Shown here: positions 40,667 to 48,527 of the stretch, one piece after another
Layout of the letters: the number at the start of each line of letters is the position of its first letter
Numbering within the stretch: position 1 is the stretch's first letter
NCBI GenBank assembly: GCA_963730225.1
Contig: CAVSQX010000004.1
Coordinates: forward strand, 1,240,001 to 1,304,000
From: CAVSQX01 sp963730225
Lineage (GTDB): Bacteria; Planctomycetota; Phycisphaerae; Tepidisphaerales; Tepidisphaeraceae
DNA length: 64,000 nucleotides
Reading direction: 5' to 3'
Translations under genes and position numbers: made by a program
The notes under the pieces: model-generated
Told to the model about the DNA's origin: nothing
The model's database searches: none
What the model saw: the letters and a program-made list of their open reading frames with translations, nothing else

Positions 40667-42901
40667 TCAGGTGCGGTCCGAAGTTCCCAGGGCGGATTTC
40701 ATGGCTGCGCCGAGTCGGCCGGCGGGCGTGTTGCTGGGGGTTTTGGAATAGTAACCGCTTGCGCCGGCGCGGAATTGGCCGCCGCGAACGATGCCGTTGA
40801 TGGCGACGCCAATGACGCGCGCCCCGACGCTGCGCAGGCCGTCGCGCGATTCGATCGCCTGCCGGCGATCGGAGGCGATGGGGCGCACGACCAGCAGTGT
40901 CGCATCGGCCGAGGCGGCGATGATGCGCGAATCGGTCACAGCCGTCGCAGGGGGGCTGTCGATCAACACGATGTCGTATTTGTCGGCCAGCTCATTGAGA
41001 TTGTCCGCGAAGGCGGGCTGATTCAGCATCTCGGCGGGGCTGGCGGCGACGGGGCCACAGGGGAGAACGTCCAAACCTTCGATCTCAGTGGGTTGAATCA
41101 CTTCATCCAGGCGATCACCGCCGTCAAGAACGGTGGTGAAACCGCGGCGATCGCGCAGACCGAAAATGCGATGTTGCATGGGAGCGCGGAAATCACAGTC
41201 GGCGATCAAGACGCGCTTGCCGGCCTGGGCCATGACGATGGCGAGATTGCTGACGAAGGTGGATTTGCCGTCACCGGTCGCCGGCGAGGTGATCAGCAGT
41301 GTTTTGGTGCGGCTGGGCAGGCCAAACTGTAGAGCGGTTCGCAGAGTTCGATAGGATTCGGCGGCTTCGCTGGTGGGATCGTGATGGACGATCTGCCCAC
41401 GATCGGCGGCGGTGAAAGCGGTGGTGATGGTGGGAACCGTTCCCAGCACGGGCGCGCCACGGCCTGGCCGATGGCCTCGGGGCTGCGGAGGCGATCGTCC
41501 ATCCAATCCCGTCCGCAGGCGACGCCCAGGCCCAGAGCCAATCCGAGGACCAGCGCCACTTCCATGACGTACAACTTGCGCGGCTTGGGTGGATCGCGCA
41601 CTTCCGGAGCGTCGAGAACAGTGATGTTCAGCGCCTGCGCCGCGGACCAGATCGATTTCGTTCATTCGTGCGTCGGCGACATCGTCCATCTTTCGCAGTT
41701 GGCTGACGTCGGCGGCGAGTCGGGAATACTCGCTGGCGCTGGCCTCCTGCTGAAGGGCGGCGCGCTGGGCCTGGTCCAAGGACTGCTGAAGCGCCAGCTC
41801 ATCGGCCTGCGACGCCTGCCACCATTGCTGTGCCGCGGCGACCGCGGCGAGGGTTAGTTGATCGATGCGGCTTTGGATCGTGCGGACGATCGGATGATCG
41901 GGCATGTATTCGCGCTGGGCGTCGGTCAACCGAGATTGATACTGGAGCAACTCGGCCTGGATCGTCTTGAGTTGCTCGCCGGGATTGGCGGAATAGGCGG
42001 CGAGTTTTTCGAGCTGGGCCAACCGTTGCAATTTTGTCGGATCGTCGGCGATGGAGCGCGACGATTGGTCGTAGGCATTTTTCGCGGTGATGGTTTCCAG
42101 CTTGGCGCGGGTCAGCGCTTCGGAAAGCCCCAGCACCTGGGCCCGCAGCGGGCTTTGATCGGGATCGCCTTCGCTGACGACGCCGGATTGGGCCAATTGC
42201 AGCATTCGCTGCATTTTCTGATCCAATTCCTGACGTTGCTTTTCGCGACCGGCCTCGAGCACATCGAGCGATTGCTTGACTTTGGCCTTCCAATGATTCG
42301 CTTCGAACGCCTGATAGGCATCCACGACGGCGGCGACGATGCGATTGGCTTCGTCGGGATAGCGGGAATCAAATTCGATATCAATGGTCTGCCCCTTGCG
42401 GGAAACTTCGGCGGTAAGTTTTTCCTTGAGGTAATCGATCGGGCGATCGATGCCGCGGAGCGTGCGCGTGTCGCCGACTTTTCCCAGGGCCAGCGCGAGG
42501 ACGGGATTGGAAGTAATGACATCGCACTCGGTGGCGAGGAAATCGCTGCTGATGTCGGTGTTGGCGGCTGCGTCGCCGGTTCCGTTGGAGGCGACCATCT
42601 GCTTGGCCAGCGGCTCGGCCAGCAGGGAACAGACGCTGGTGTAGACCGGCGAAGCGAAGAGCAAATAGATTCCCGCCAGCAACACGGTAATCACCAAGAC
42701 CGCAACGGCCGTGGGCCATTGGCGGGAGAGAATCTGCATGAACCCATCGGACTGCGGAGAGCTCTGGTCCGGAGCGGGTTCAGAATTCTTGAGAAAGGCG
42801 TGCAAGGATTCGGGAAGGCGCACCGAGGCGTCATCCTTGACCAGATCGGTTCTTGCGGAGGAAGACCCCGAGGAATCGGGTGCTACAATGAACTCACCCA
42901 T
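40667..42901 (-). CDS. Wzz/Wzc-type chain-length determinant and BY-kinase, two compensating frameshifts
   Basis: ATG 42901 opens a cytoplasmic tail, then a helix (AVAVLVITVLLAGIYLLFAS), a Wzz domain with long coiled coils and the sequence ARMNEIDL. Between about 41650 and 41460 the meaningful reading is in another frame (ALNITVLDAPEV, PRKLYVMEVALVLGLALGLG, the second helix). After that the original frame resumes with APVLGTVPTI, Walker A SPATGDGKSTFVSNLAI, Walker A' VLIADCDFRAP and IVLIDSPPA. Both breaks lie in GC-only runs. The C-terminal tyrosine cluster is reduced to GYYSKT. It controls polymer length and export. Confidence 0.85.
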   Translation of the reverse strand: MGEFIVAPDSSGSSSARTDLVKDDASVRLPESLHAFLKNSEPAPDQSSPQSDGFMQILSRQWPTAVAVLVITVLLAGIYLLFASPVYTSVCSLLAEPLAKQMVASNGTGDAAANTDISSDFLATECDVITSNPVLALALGKVGDTRTLRGIDRPIDYLKEKLTAEVSRKGQTIDIEFDSRYPDEANRIVAAVVDAYQAFEANHWKAKVKQSLDVLEAGREKQRQELDQKMQRMLQLAQSGVVSEGDPDQSPLRAQVLGLSEALTRAKLETITAKNAYDQSSRSIADDPTKLQRLAQLEKLAAYSANPGEQLKTIQAELLQYQSRLTDAQREYMPDHPIVRTIQSRIDQLTLAAVAAAQQWWQASQADELALQQSLDQAQRAALQQEASASEYSRLAADVSQLRKMDDVADARMNEIDLVRGAGAEHHCSRRSGSARSTQAAQVVRHGSGAGPRIGSGPGRRLRTGLDGRSPPQPRGHRPGRGAPVLGTVPTITTAFTAADRGQIVHHDPTSEAAESYRTLRTALQFGLPSRTKTLLITSPATGDGKSTFVSNLAIVMAQAGKRVLIADCDFRAPMQHRIFGLRDRRGFTTVLDGGDRLDEVIQPTEIEGLDVLPCGPVAASPAEMLNQPAFADNLNELADKYDIVLIDSPPATAVTDSRIIAASADATLLVVRPIASDRRQAIESRDGLRSVGARVIGVAINGIVRGGQFRAGASGYYSKTPSNTPAGRLGAAMKSALGTSDRT

Positions 42902-43118
42902 TTTGCCTGCGGCCCCGATTGGGGCCCCTCCAACCACACGAGCCCACAAAAGGTTAGTTCGATTGGCCGGTTTATACCGCTGCCGCCATCGGGCGTCCAA
43001 CGAAATCGAACGAATTTGGGCCTGCGCTTCAAGATATCGGCGGTAGCGGAGGGCCACTGCAGATCGGCGGAGATTCCTGATATATTTGGACGCACTTGTT
43101 TCGCCTCAGGAGCGCACT

Positions 43119-43394
43119 ATGGGCATGGTCAACGTGCAGGTTTGGGATGCGACCGGTAATAAGCGACAGGATGTCGAGATGCCCGACGACGCACCAGTGA
43201 ATCGGATTCTTGCGGTTCTTTTGGATAAGATGCGGTTTCCGCAGTATGCTCCGGATGGCCAGCCACTGAGCTACAAATTTCATCACCGCGCCAGCGGCAA
43301 GCAGCTTTTGGACGAGCAGACTCTGGCCGATGTGGGAGTTAAGGACGGAGATGTTCTGCGCTTGCAGCCGGAGATCACCGCCGGGATGCATTGA
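43119..43394 (+). CDS. Ubiquitin-like beta-grasp protein (YukD/EsaB-like)
   Basis: The ATG follows AGGAG by six bases, choosing a 91-residue product. It reads MVNVQVWDATGNKRQDVEMP, then PVNRILAVLLDKMRFP, YKFHHRASGKQLLDEQTLAD and VGVKDGDVLRLQPE: a beta-beta-alpha-beta-beta pattern with the LxD..V.DGDxLRL ending of ubiquitin-like folds. The tail is EITAGMH, so there is a single Gly two residues before the end and no diglycine. Immediately downstream are E1-like, JAMM, RING-like and E2-like genes, making a conjugated modifier role likely. Divergent from the tyrosine kinase gene. Confidence 0.85.
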   Translation: MGMVNVQVWDATGNKRQDVEMPDDAPVNRILAVLLDKMRFPQYAPDGQPLSYKFHHRASGKQLLDEQTLADVGVKDGDVLRLQPEITAGMH

Positions 43395-43426
43395 ACGACA
43401 TTGGTGCGCTCAATCGCTTGAAGCAT

Positions 43427-44674
43427 ATGTCTGAAAAAGCGATCCAAATTTCCGCCGCGGCGGTCGGCGCGGATGCCGCCGAAGACCGCTTTGCGCGCTT
43501 CGGGCTGATCGAATGGTGGGATCAGCAGAAGCTGCGGAACGCGCGCGTGCTGGTTGTCGGAGCGGGGGCGCTGGGGAATGAAATCGTGAAGAATCTGGCG
43601 CTGCTGGGCGTCGGCAATCTGCTGATCGCGGACATGGACACGATCGAGAATTCCAACCTTTCGCGCTCGATTCTGTACCGGCAGGCCGACAACGGGAAGC
43701 CCAAATCGCAAGTCGCCGCCGCGGCCGCCAGGGAAATTTATCCCGACATCAACGCGCACTTTTTCAATGGGAATGTGGTTTACGATCTGGGCGTCGGCGC
43801 GTTCCGCTGGGCGGACGTGGTGCTGGGCGGGCTGGACAATCGAGAGGCCCGGCTGAGCATCAATCGCAATTGCTGGAAGGTGGCCAAGCCGTGGATCGAT
43901 GGAGCGATTCAGCAGATCGACGGCGTAGCGCGCGTTTTCATTCCCGAAGCCCATCCGCTGGGAAAGCCGAGCAGCCCGTGCTACGAGTGCACGATGAGTC
44001 CGACCGATTGGAAGCTGTTGCAACAGCGGCGCTCGTGCAACCTGCTGAGCAAAACCGAAATGGAAGAAGGAAAAATCCCCACGACGCCGACGATCAGCTC
44101 CGTGATCGCCGGGGTCCAGTGCCAGGAGGCGGTGAAGATTCTGCATGGAATGGAATCGATCGCGGGAAAGGGATGGGTGCTCAGCGGGCTGTCGGCTGAT
44201 TCGTACCTAACCGAATATCAGCGCAAGGAAATCTGCTACAGCCACGACGCACCGCAGCAGATTATTTCGATGGATTGGTCCGCCGCGACGACGACTGTTG
44301 GGCAGGCGCTGGCGGAATCCAAAAAGCTGCTGGGTTCAGCGGCGGAATTGGTTTTGGCTCGTGACGTGCTGGAAAAAATGGTTTGTCCCAACTGCCGCCG
44401 CGAGACGGTTCTCTTCACATCGCTGGGCAAGGTGCGGGCTCAGAAGGCGATCTGCCCGAATTGTCCGGGCGTGCGACGGGAAGTGGTGACGTTTTTCAGA
44501 ATCGACGGTACCGAGAAATTTCTGGATCGCACGCTGGCCGAAATCGGCGTGCCGGCGTTCGATATTCTGTACGCCGTCGCGGCGGATCGGTCGATCGGCC
44601 TGGAACTTTCCGCCGACGCCCCGGCCGTGCTGGGTCCGCTGGCCGCCGGCTCAAATGAATTGGAGTGGACGTGA
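43427..44674 (+). CDS. E1-like ThiF-family ubiquitin-activating protein
   Basis: From ATG 43427 the protein has 415 residues; a TTG at 43391 overlapping the modifier stop could start it 12 codons earlier. The adenylating domain has VLVVGAGALGNEIVKNLALLG (ATP loop 45-50), ADMDTIENSNLSRS with Asp69, Asp71 and Arg80, and GGLDNREARLSIN. CYEC (185-188) can pair with a C-terminal CxxC to bind zinc. C204 (QRRSCNLLS) is a candidate thioester cysteine. PTISSVIAGVQCQEAVKIL closes the domain. The C-terminal 100 residues add two CPNC knuckles (320-346) not usual in ThiF/MoeB. Confidence 0.9.
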   Translation: MSEKAIQISAAAVGADAAEDRFARFGLIEWWDQQKLRNARVLVVGAGALGNEIVKNLALLGVGNLLIADMDTIENSNLSRSILYRQADNGKPKSQVAAAAAREIYPDINAHFFNGNVVYDLGVGAFRWADVVLGGLDNREARLSINRNCWKVAKPWIDGAIQQIDGVARVFIPEAHPLGKPSSPCYECTMSPTDWKLLQQRRSCNLLSKTEMEEGKIPTTPTISSVIAGVQCQEAVKILHGMESIAGKGWVLSGLSADSYLTEYQRKEICYSHDAPQQIISMDWSAATTTVGQALAESKKLLGSAAELVLARDVLEKMVCPNCRRETVLFTSLGKVRAQKAICPNCPGVRREVVTFFRIDGTEKFLDRTLAEIGVPAFDILYAVAADRSIGLELSADAPAVLGPLAAGSNELEWT

Positions 44675-45549
44675 CCGAATCCGCCACCGTTTCCGAACGC
44701 GACATCGGCGCCATCCAGTTCGGCGATTGGCCGCACCGTGATTTGACCGACGGCGATGCTCAGCGGCAGCCGCGCTTCCAGGTTGTTTTTCTGCAATCGG
44801 TTGTCGACGAAATCCATCTTCACGGCCAGGGCGGCGTCGACGCGGAAGTGTGCGGCGTTCTGATCGGCACGGGACACCGAGACGCACGCGGGCCGTACAT
44901 GCTCATCGAGCACTGCATTCGCGGCGACGGGGCCACGTCGAAATCCACCAACGTCACCTTCACCGCCGACACCTGGCGGCACATTCAGGACGCGATGGAT
45001 CGTCTCTACCCCGACAAAAAAATGGTCGGCTGGTACCACACACATCCCGGATTTGGAATTTTCCTTTCCGACATGGACGTGTTCATCTGCGATAATTTTT
45101 TCAACTTCCCCTGGCAGTCGGCCTTCGTGTACGACCCCAGGAGCGGCACCCAGGGAAACTTCATCTGGCGCAACGGCAAACCCGAAAGCGATCCCATTCT
45201 GGTGGAAGACGATGTCACCCCAAAATCCGCGCAAATCCCCTTGCCCCGCGCCGACGCTCCGCCCACGACTCACGCGCCCTCCCCCACGGCGGGCCAGAGC
45301 AAAGCGCCGGCCCGCATGGCGACGACGGATTTCTCCAACAAGCGCATCGTCGAACTCGAGCAGCGCGTCCACCGCCTGGAAAAACGCCAGACGACTTTGT
45401 ACGTCGCCATGATTTTTCTCGTCGCCTTCAGCGTGATGTGGGCCATTCAATACGCTCCATCGCACCCATCACCGCCCGCCGCCACGCAGCCATCCACCCA
45501 ACCCGCCTCGACGCCGGGTCCGCAATCGCCCGAAATTCTTCGCGGATGA
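44671..45549 (+). CDS. JAMM/MPN metallopeptidase with C-terminal membrane anchor
   Basis: GTG 44671 overlaps the E1 stop (GTGA). In the 292-residue product Glu59 (AEVCGVLIG), His123 and His125 (YHTHPGFG), Ser133 and Asp136 (FLSDMD) form a complete JAMM motif with the H-x7-S-x2-D spacing. A Pro-rich linker (about 175-215) leads to a short coiled coil (NKRIVELEQRVHRLEK). One helix (TLYVAMIFLVAFSVMWAIQY, about 243-263) and a Pro/Thr tail follow. It probably trims the modifier precursor or removes it from targets, at the membrane. Confidence 0.92.
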   Translation: MTESATVSERDIGAIQFGDWPHRDLTDGDAQRQPRFQVVFLQSVVDEIHLHGQGGVDAEVCGVLIGTGHRDARGPYMLIEHCIRGDGATSKSTNVTFTADTWRHIQDAMDRLYPDKKMVGWYHTHPGFGIFLSDMDVFICDNFFNFPWQSAFVYDPRSGTQGNFIWRNGKPESDPILVEDDVTPKSAQIPLPRADAPPTTHAPSPTAGQSKAPARMATTDFSNKRIVELEQRVHRLEKRQTTLYVAMIFLVAFSVMWAIQYAPSHPSPPAATQPSTQPASTPGPQSPEILRG

Positions 45550-45553
45550 TTTT

Positions 45554-46831
45554 ATGGCCGCAACAACCGAAAAGATCACCATTCAATTGGACGACCTGAA
45601 AACGCGCAAGGTGGATCAGCGTCTGCGCGAGCACGAAGCATTGGCTCGCAATCGGCGGCAGGCGGAGATGAATCCGCTGGCGGCCGAAATCGAGCGGCCT
45701 TCGCACGCCAGCATCTGGTACAACACGATTTTCGCGATGGCCGTCTTCGGAATTCTCGGCGGACTGCTGGCCTGGGGCGGCGGGGAAATCCTTCGCTTTC
45801 GTCACGATCCAAAAACCGACGCCCAAAAACTGATGAACGACATCGCTTCGGAAACGCAACTGCTGGCCAGCGGCCGGATCAGTCCCGGCGATGCCGACGC
45901 CGCCGTCGCCGCCCTCAAACGCCAGGGAGCGGGGAATCCGTATTTTGCGATTTATGCCAACGCCGGCCTCACGTCCGTGCAAAAAGACGCTGAGCTTGCC
46001 GGAGTTAACCGTCGGGAAGAATGGCGAAAATTTATCGCCAACCTGCTCAGTTTCGGCCTCACCGGCGTGCTGATCGCCACCTGCCTGTCGATTGCCGAGC
46101 CCGTGGTTGACGGGAATAAAATCGGTTCGGTGATCAACGGCGCCGCCGGCGCCATGCTGGGTTTGCTGGGCGGAGTTATCGTCGCTTTGTTCGTCGAGAA
46201 ACTGTATAATCTCTTGTTGAGCCACTCGCTGCTCAGCGGCGACACCGATGGGGTTTCTTATCAACAAATCCTGGCCCGGGCGGTTACGTGGGGCGTGCTT
46301 GGGCTGTTCCTGATGCTGGGTCCCGGTTTGGTCATGCGGAACGCGAAAAAACTGGTAATCGGAATGATCGGGGGCACCATCGGCGGCCTGGCGGGCGGCG
46401 CGCTGTTCGATCCCATTGCCGCCGCCGCGCACGGCAACACGCACATCAGCCGATTGATCGCCCTGCTGGCCATCGGTGGAATCGCCGGCGCCGGCACCGG
46501 TCTGATCGAAAACGCCGCCAAAACCGGCTGGCTCAAAGTCACCGCCGGCGTCATCGCCGGAAAGCAATTCATCCTCTATCGCAATCCCACCTTCATCGGC
46601 GCGGGCCCCGAGTGTCAGATTTTTCTCTTCCGCGACGCCCGAATCGGCAAACGTCATGCGGCCGTTCACATCCTTCCCGGAGGATTCGAGCTGGAAAATC
46701 TCCCGCTGGGCGCCACCACGCTGGTCAACGGGAAATCCATCGACCGCATCCGATTGCACAACGGCGACGACATCCAGGTCGGTTCCACCCGGTTCAAATT
46801 CCAGGAGAAAACGTCGGCGGACAACGCATGA
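45554..46831 (+). CDS. Polytopic membrane protein with C-terminal FHA domain
   Basis: The protein has 425 residues. A short charged N-terminus (ITIQLDDLKTRKVDQRLREH) precedes a helix near 57-78. About five more Gly/Ala-rich helices lie between 155 and 325 (for example NGAAGAMLGLLGGVIVALFV and LVIGMIGGTIGGLAGGALF). The FHA domain (about 335-420) reads FIGAGPECQIFLFRDARIGK and RHAAVHILPGGFELENLPLG, then TLVNGKSID. FHA domains bind phosphothreonine. It begins 4 bases after the JAMM gene and is an unusual membrane component of a ubiquitin-like locus. Confidence 0.85.
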   Translation: MAATTEKITIQLDDLKTRKVDQRLREHEALARNRRQAEMNPLAAEIERPSHASIWYNTIFAMAVFGILGGLLAWGGGEILRFRHDPKTDAQKLMNDIASETQLLASGRISPGDADAAVAALKRQGAGNPYFAIYANAGLTSVQKDAELAGVNRREEWRKFIANLLSFGLTGVLIATCLSIAEPVVDGNKIGSVINGAAGAMLGLLGGVIVALFVEKLYNLLLSHSLLSGDTDGVSYQQILARAVTWGVLGLFLMLGPGLVMRNAKKLVIGMIGGTIGGLAGGALFDPIAAAAHGNTHISRLIALLAIGGIAGAGTGLIENAAKTGWLKVTAGVIAGKQFILYRNPTFIGAGPECQIFLFRDARIGKRHAAVHILPGGFELENLPLGATTLVNGKSIDRIRLHNGDDIQVGSTRFKFQEKTSADNA

Positions 46832-46866
46832 GCCTGGCCGCATCGCTTTCGAGTTTTTCGTAACCT

Positions 46867-47877
46867 ATGCCTTCACTGATTTTCGAGTATTCCGGCTCGC
46901 GCAGCGGCGGCATCATCACGGGCCGAATCCTGATTGGCCGGCGGCTTTCGCGCGGCGTCGTGATCGGCGACCCGGCCGTGTCGCGCCTGCACGCCTGGAT
47001 CGACAAGCAGGACGGCGTTTTCGTTCTCACCGACGCCGGCAGCCGAACCGGCACAATTGTCAACGGCGAAGCGATCGTCCGCTGTGAATTGCAGGACGGC
47101 GACCAGATCAAAATCGGCCCGGCCAATCTGACCTACCACGAAACCTCCGAGCTGCCTCCCGACACGCCCGAACTCGACTTCAGCACGCCCGGCACGATCG
47201 AATCGTCGCACGCCGGAATTCTCTTCGATTGCAAATGCGGCGCACCGATGTGGGTGCCGGTGAAGATGGCGGGCAAGCAGGGATTGTGCAAATACTGCGG
47301 CGAGCCCCTGAGAGTTCCGCGTGCGCCGCGCCCCAAGCCCGTCGCCAAACCGGGCCGAAAACTTCGTCCCGAGGCGCCGGTTCTCAGCGCTGCCAAGTGC
47401 GGCGTCTGCCACTCCGCCCTCGAAGGCGACGAGCCAACCACCGAATGCCCCGATTGCCACACCACGTTTCACACGGATTGCTGGCAGGAAAACTACGGCT
47501 GCTCGACCTACGGCTGCGCCAAGGTCAATTCGCTCAAGCCGGCGTCGGTCGCACTGGAAGAACAAGCCGCCGCTGCTGTAGTTCCCGCCACGGCCGACCC
47601 GGCGCTGGTCGAAGCGGAGAAGGAAGTTCCGTTCCCCTGGGAACTGGTCATCCTCGCTGGCAGCGTGGTCGGCTCGCTGATCGGAGCGGTTCTCTTCGGA
47701 GCGCCGCCCGCGCTGATCGCATTGTTTGCGCTGGGTGTTTTGGCTCGCGGCAAAAGTCAGAAGCGCGGGATGCTCGCCGCCGCTCTGCTGCTGGCGATCG
47801 CCGGTACGCTGGCCGGGCTGGCGGTCAGTGATTTCATGTGGATGGACGGCCGACACCTGCCGATTCTGCTGCGATGA
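46867..47877 (+). CDS. FHA / zinc-ribbon / RING-like membrane protein, candidate E3
   Basis: The 336 residues hold an FHA domain (1-95; ILIGRRLSRG, then Ser39-Arg40-x-His42). A zinc ribbon follows with Cys122, Cys124, Cys141 and Cys144. Then comes a RING-type treble clef: C178-x2-C181-x12-C194-x3-H198-x3-H202-x2-C205-x6-C212-x4-C217, with sequence ECPDCHTTFHTDCWQENYGC. Two or three helices end the protein (VILAGSVVGSLIGAVLFG, LLAIAGTLAGLAV). RING domains of this prokaryotic type are candidate E3 ligases. The E2-like gene overlaps its stop (ATGA), fitting direct partnership. Confidence 0.88.
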   Translation: MPSLIFEYSGSRSGGIITGRILIGRRLSRGVVIGDPAVSRLHAWIDKQDGVFVLTDAGSRTGTIVNGEAIVRCELQDGDQIKIGPANLTYHETSELPPDTPELDFSTPGTIESSHAGILFDCKCGAPMWVPVKMAGKQGLCKYCGEPLRVPRAPRPKPVAKPGRKLRPEAPVLSAAKCGVCHSALEGDEPTTECPDCHTTFHTDCWQENYGCSTYGCAKVNSLKPASVALEEQAAAAVVPATADPALVEAEKEVPFPWELVILAGSVVGSLIGAVLFGAPPALIALFALGVLARGKSQKRGMLAAALLLAIAGTLAGLAVSDFMWMDGRHLPILLR

Positions 47878-48494
47878 TCACCTTCTCCTGCGACAACTGC
47901 GGCAAGTCCTTCACCGTCGCCGACGGCTACGCCGGTCGATCCGCCCGCTGCAAGAACTGCGATGCGATGGTCACCGTGCCGCTGGCCTCCACCGCCGGCG
48001 AGGCTCCCATCGCGGCGGGCAAACCGACGATGCGCATCCGGCGACTTCGCTCCGATTCCGCCGCCATGGCGCAGGCTTTCAAGAATTTTCCGCTGATTCG
48101 CGTTTTCCCCAGCACCGGCAATCCGCCCGAGTCCTACCAGGTCGAATACACCGTCAAAGGATTGGAGCGCACCTCCGGCGATGAACCGACGCCCCGCGAA
48201 CAGCACACGGTGGAAATTCAACTCACCGCCGACTATCCGCGCGTCAGCCCGAAATGCAAAATGCTCACGCCGATTTTTCATCCCAACATCGACGCCGCTT
48301 CCATCTGCGTCGGCGATCACTGGACGGCCGGCGAGCGGCTGACCGATCTGGTCGTGCGCATCGGCGAGATGATTGCGTACCAGGCCTACAACATTCGCAG
48401 CCCGCTGAATGCGCCAGCGGCGATGTGGGCGGATCTCAATTGCACCAAGCTTCCGATCGATTCCCGCGACCTGCGGCCGGCGGGAATGAAGTGA
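47874..48494 (+). CDS. E2-like ubiquitin-conjugating enzyme with N-terminal zinc ribbon
   Basis: The 206-residue protein starts FSCDNCGKSFTV (Cys6, Cys9, Cys26, Cys29), a small zinc ribbon. The UBC fold follows from about residue 50: IQLTADYPRVSPKC, then LTPIFHPNIDAASICVGDHW. This gives the HPN motif at 136-138 and the candidate active cysteine at 145, eight residues after N, as in eukaryotic E2s. TAGERLTDLVVRIGEMI and SPLNAPAAMW match the E2 crossover and C-terminal helices. It should accept the modifier from the E1-like protein. Confidence 0.9.
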   Translation: MITFSCDNCGKSFTVADGYAGRSARCKNCDAMVTVPLASTAGEAPIAAGKPTMRIRRLRSDSAAMAQAFKNFPLIRVFPSTGNPPESYQVEYTVKGLERTSGDEPTPREQHTVEIQLTADYPRVSPKCKMLTPIFHPNIDAASICVGDHWTAGERLTDLVVRIGEMIAYQAYNIRSPLNAPAAMWADLNCTKLPIDSRDLRPAGMK

Positions 48495-48527
48495 TCCGTT
48501 GTTTAGCGGCCGCTAAACTCGCGGCGA

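Noticed and set aside
40373..41332. 319-codon plus-strand frame
   Set aside because: Antisense to the tyrosine kinase gene, no recognisable motif.
43283..44146. 287-codon minus-strand frame opposite the E1-like gene
   Set aside because: Shadow frame; the plus strand encodes the complete adenylating domain with overlapping neighbours.
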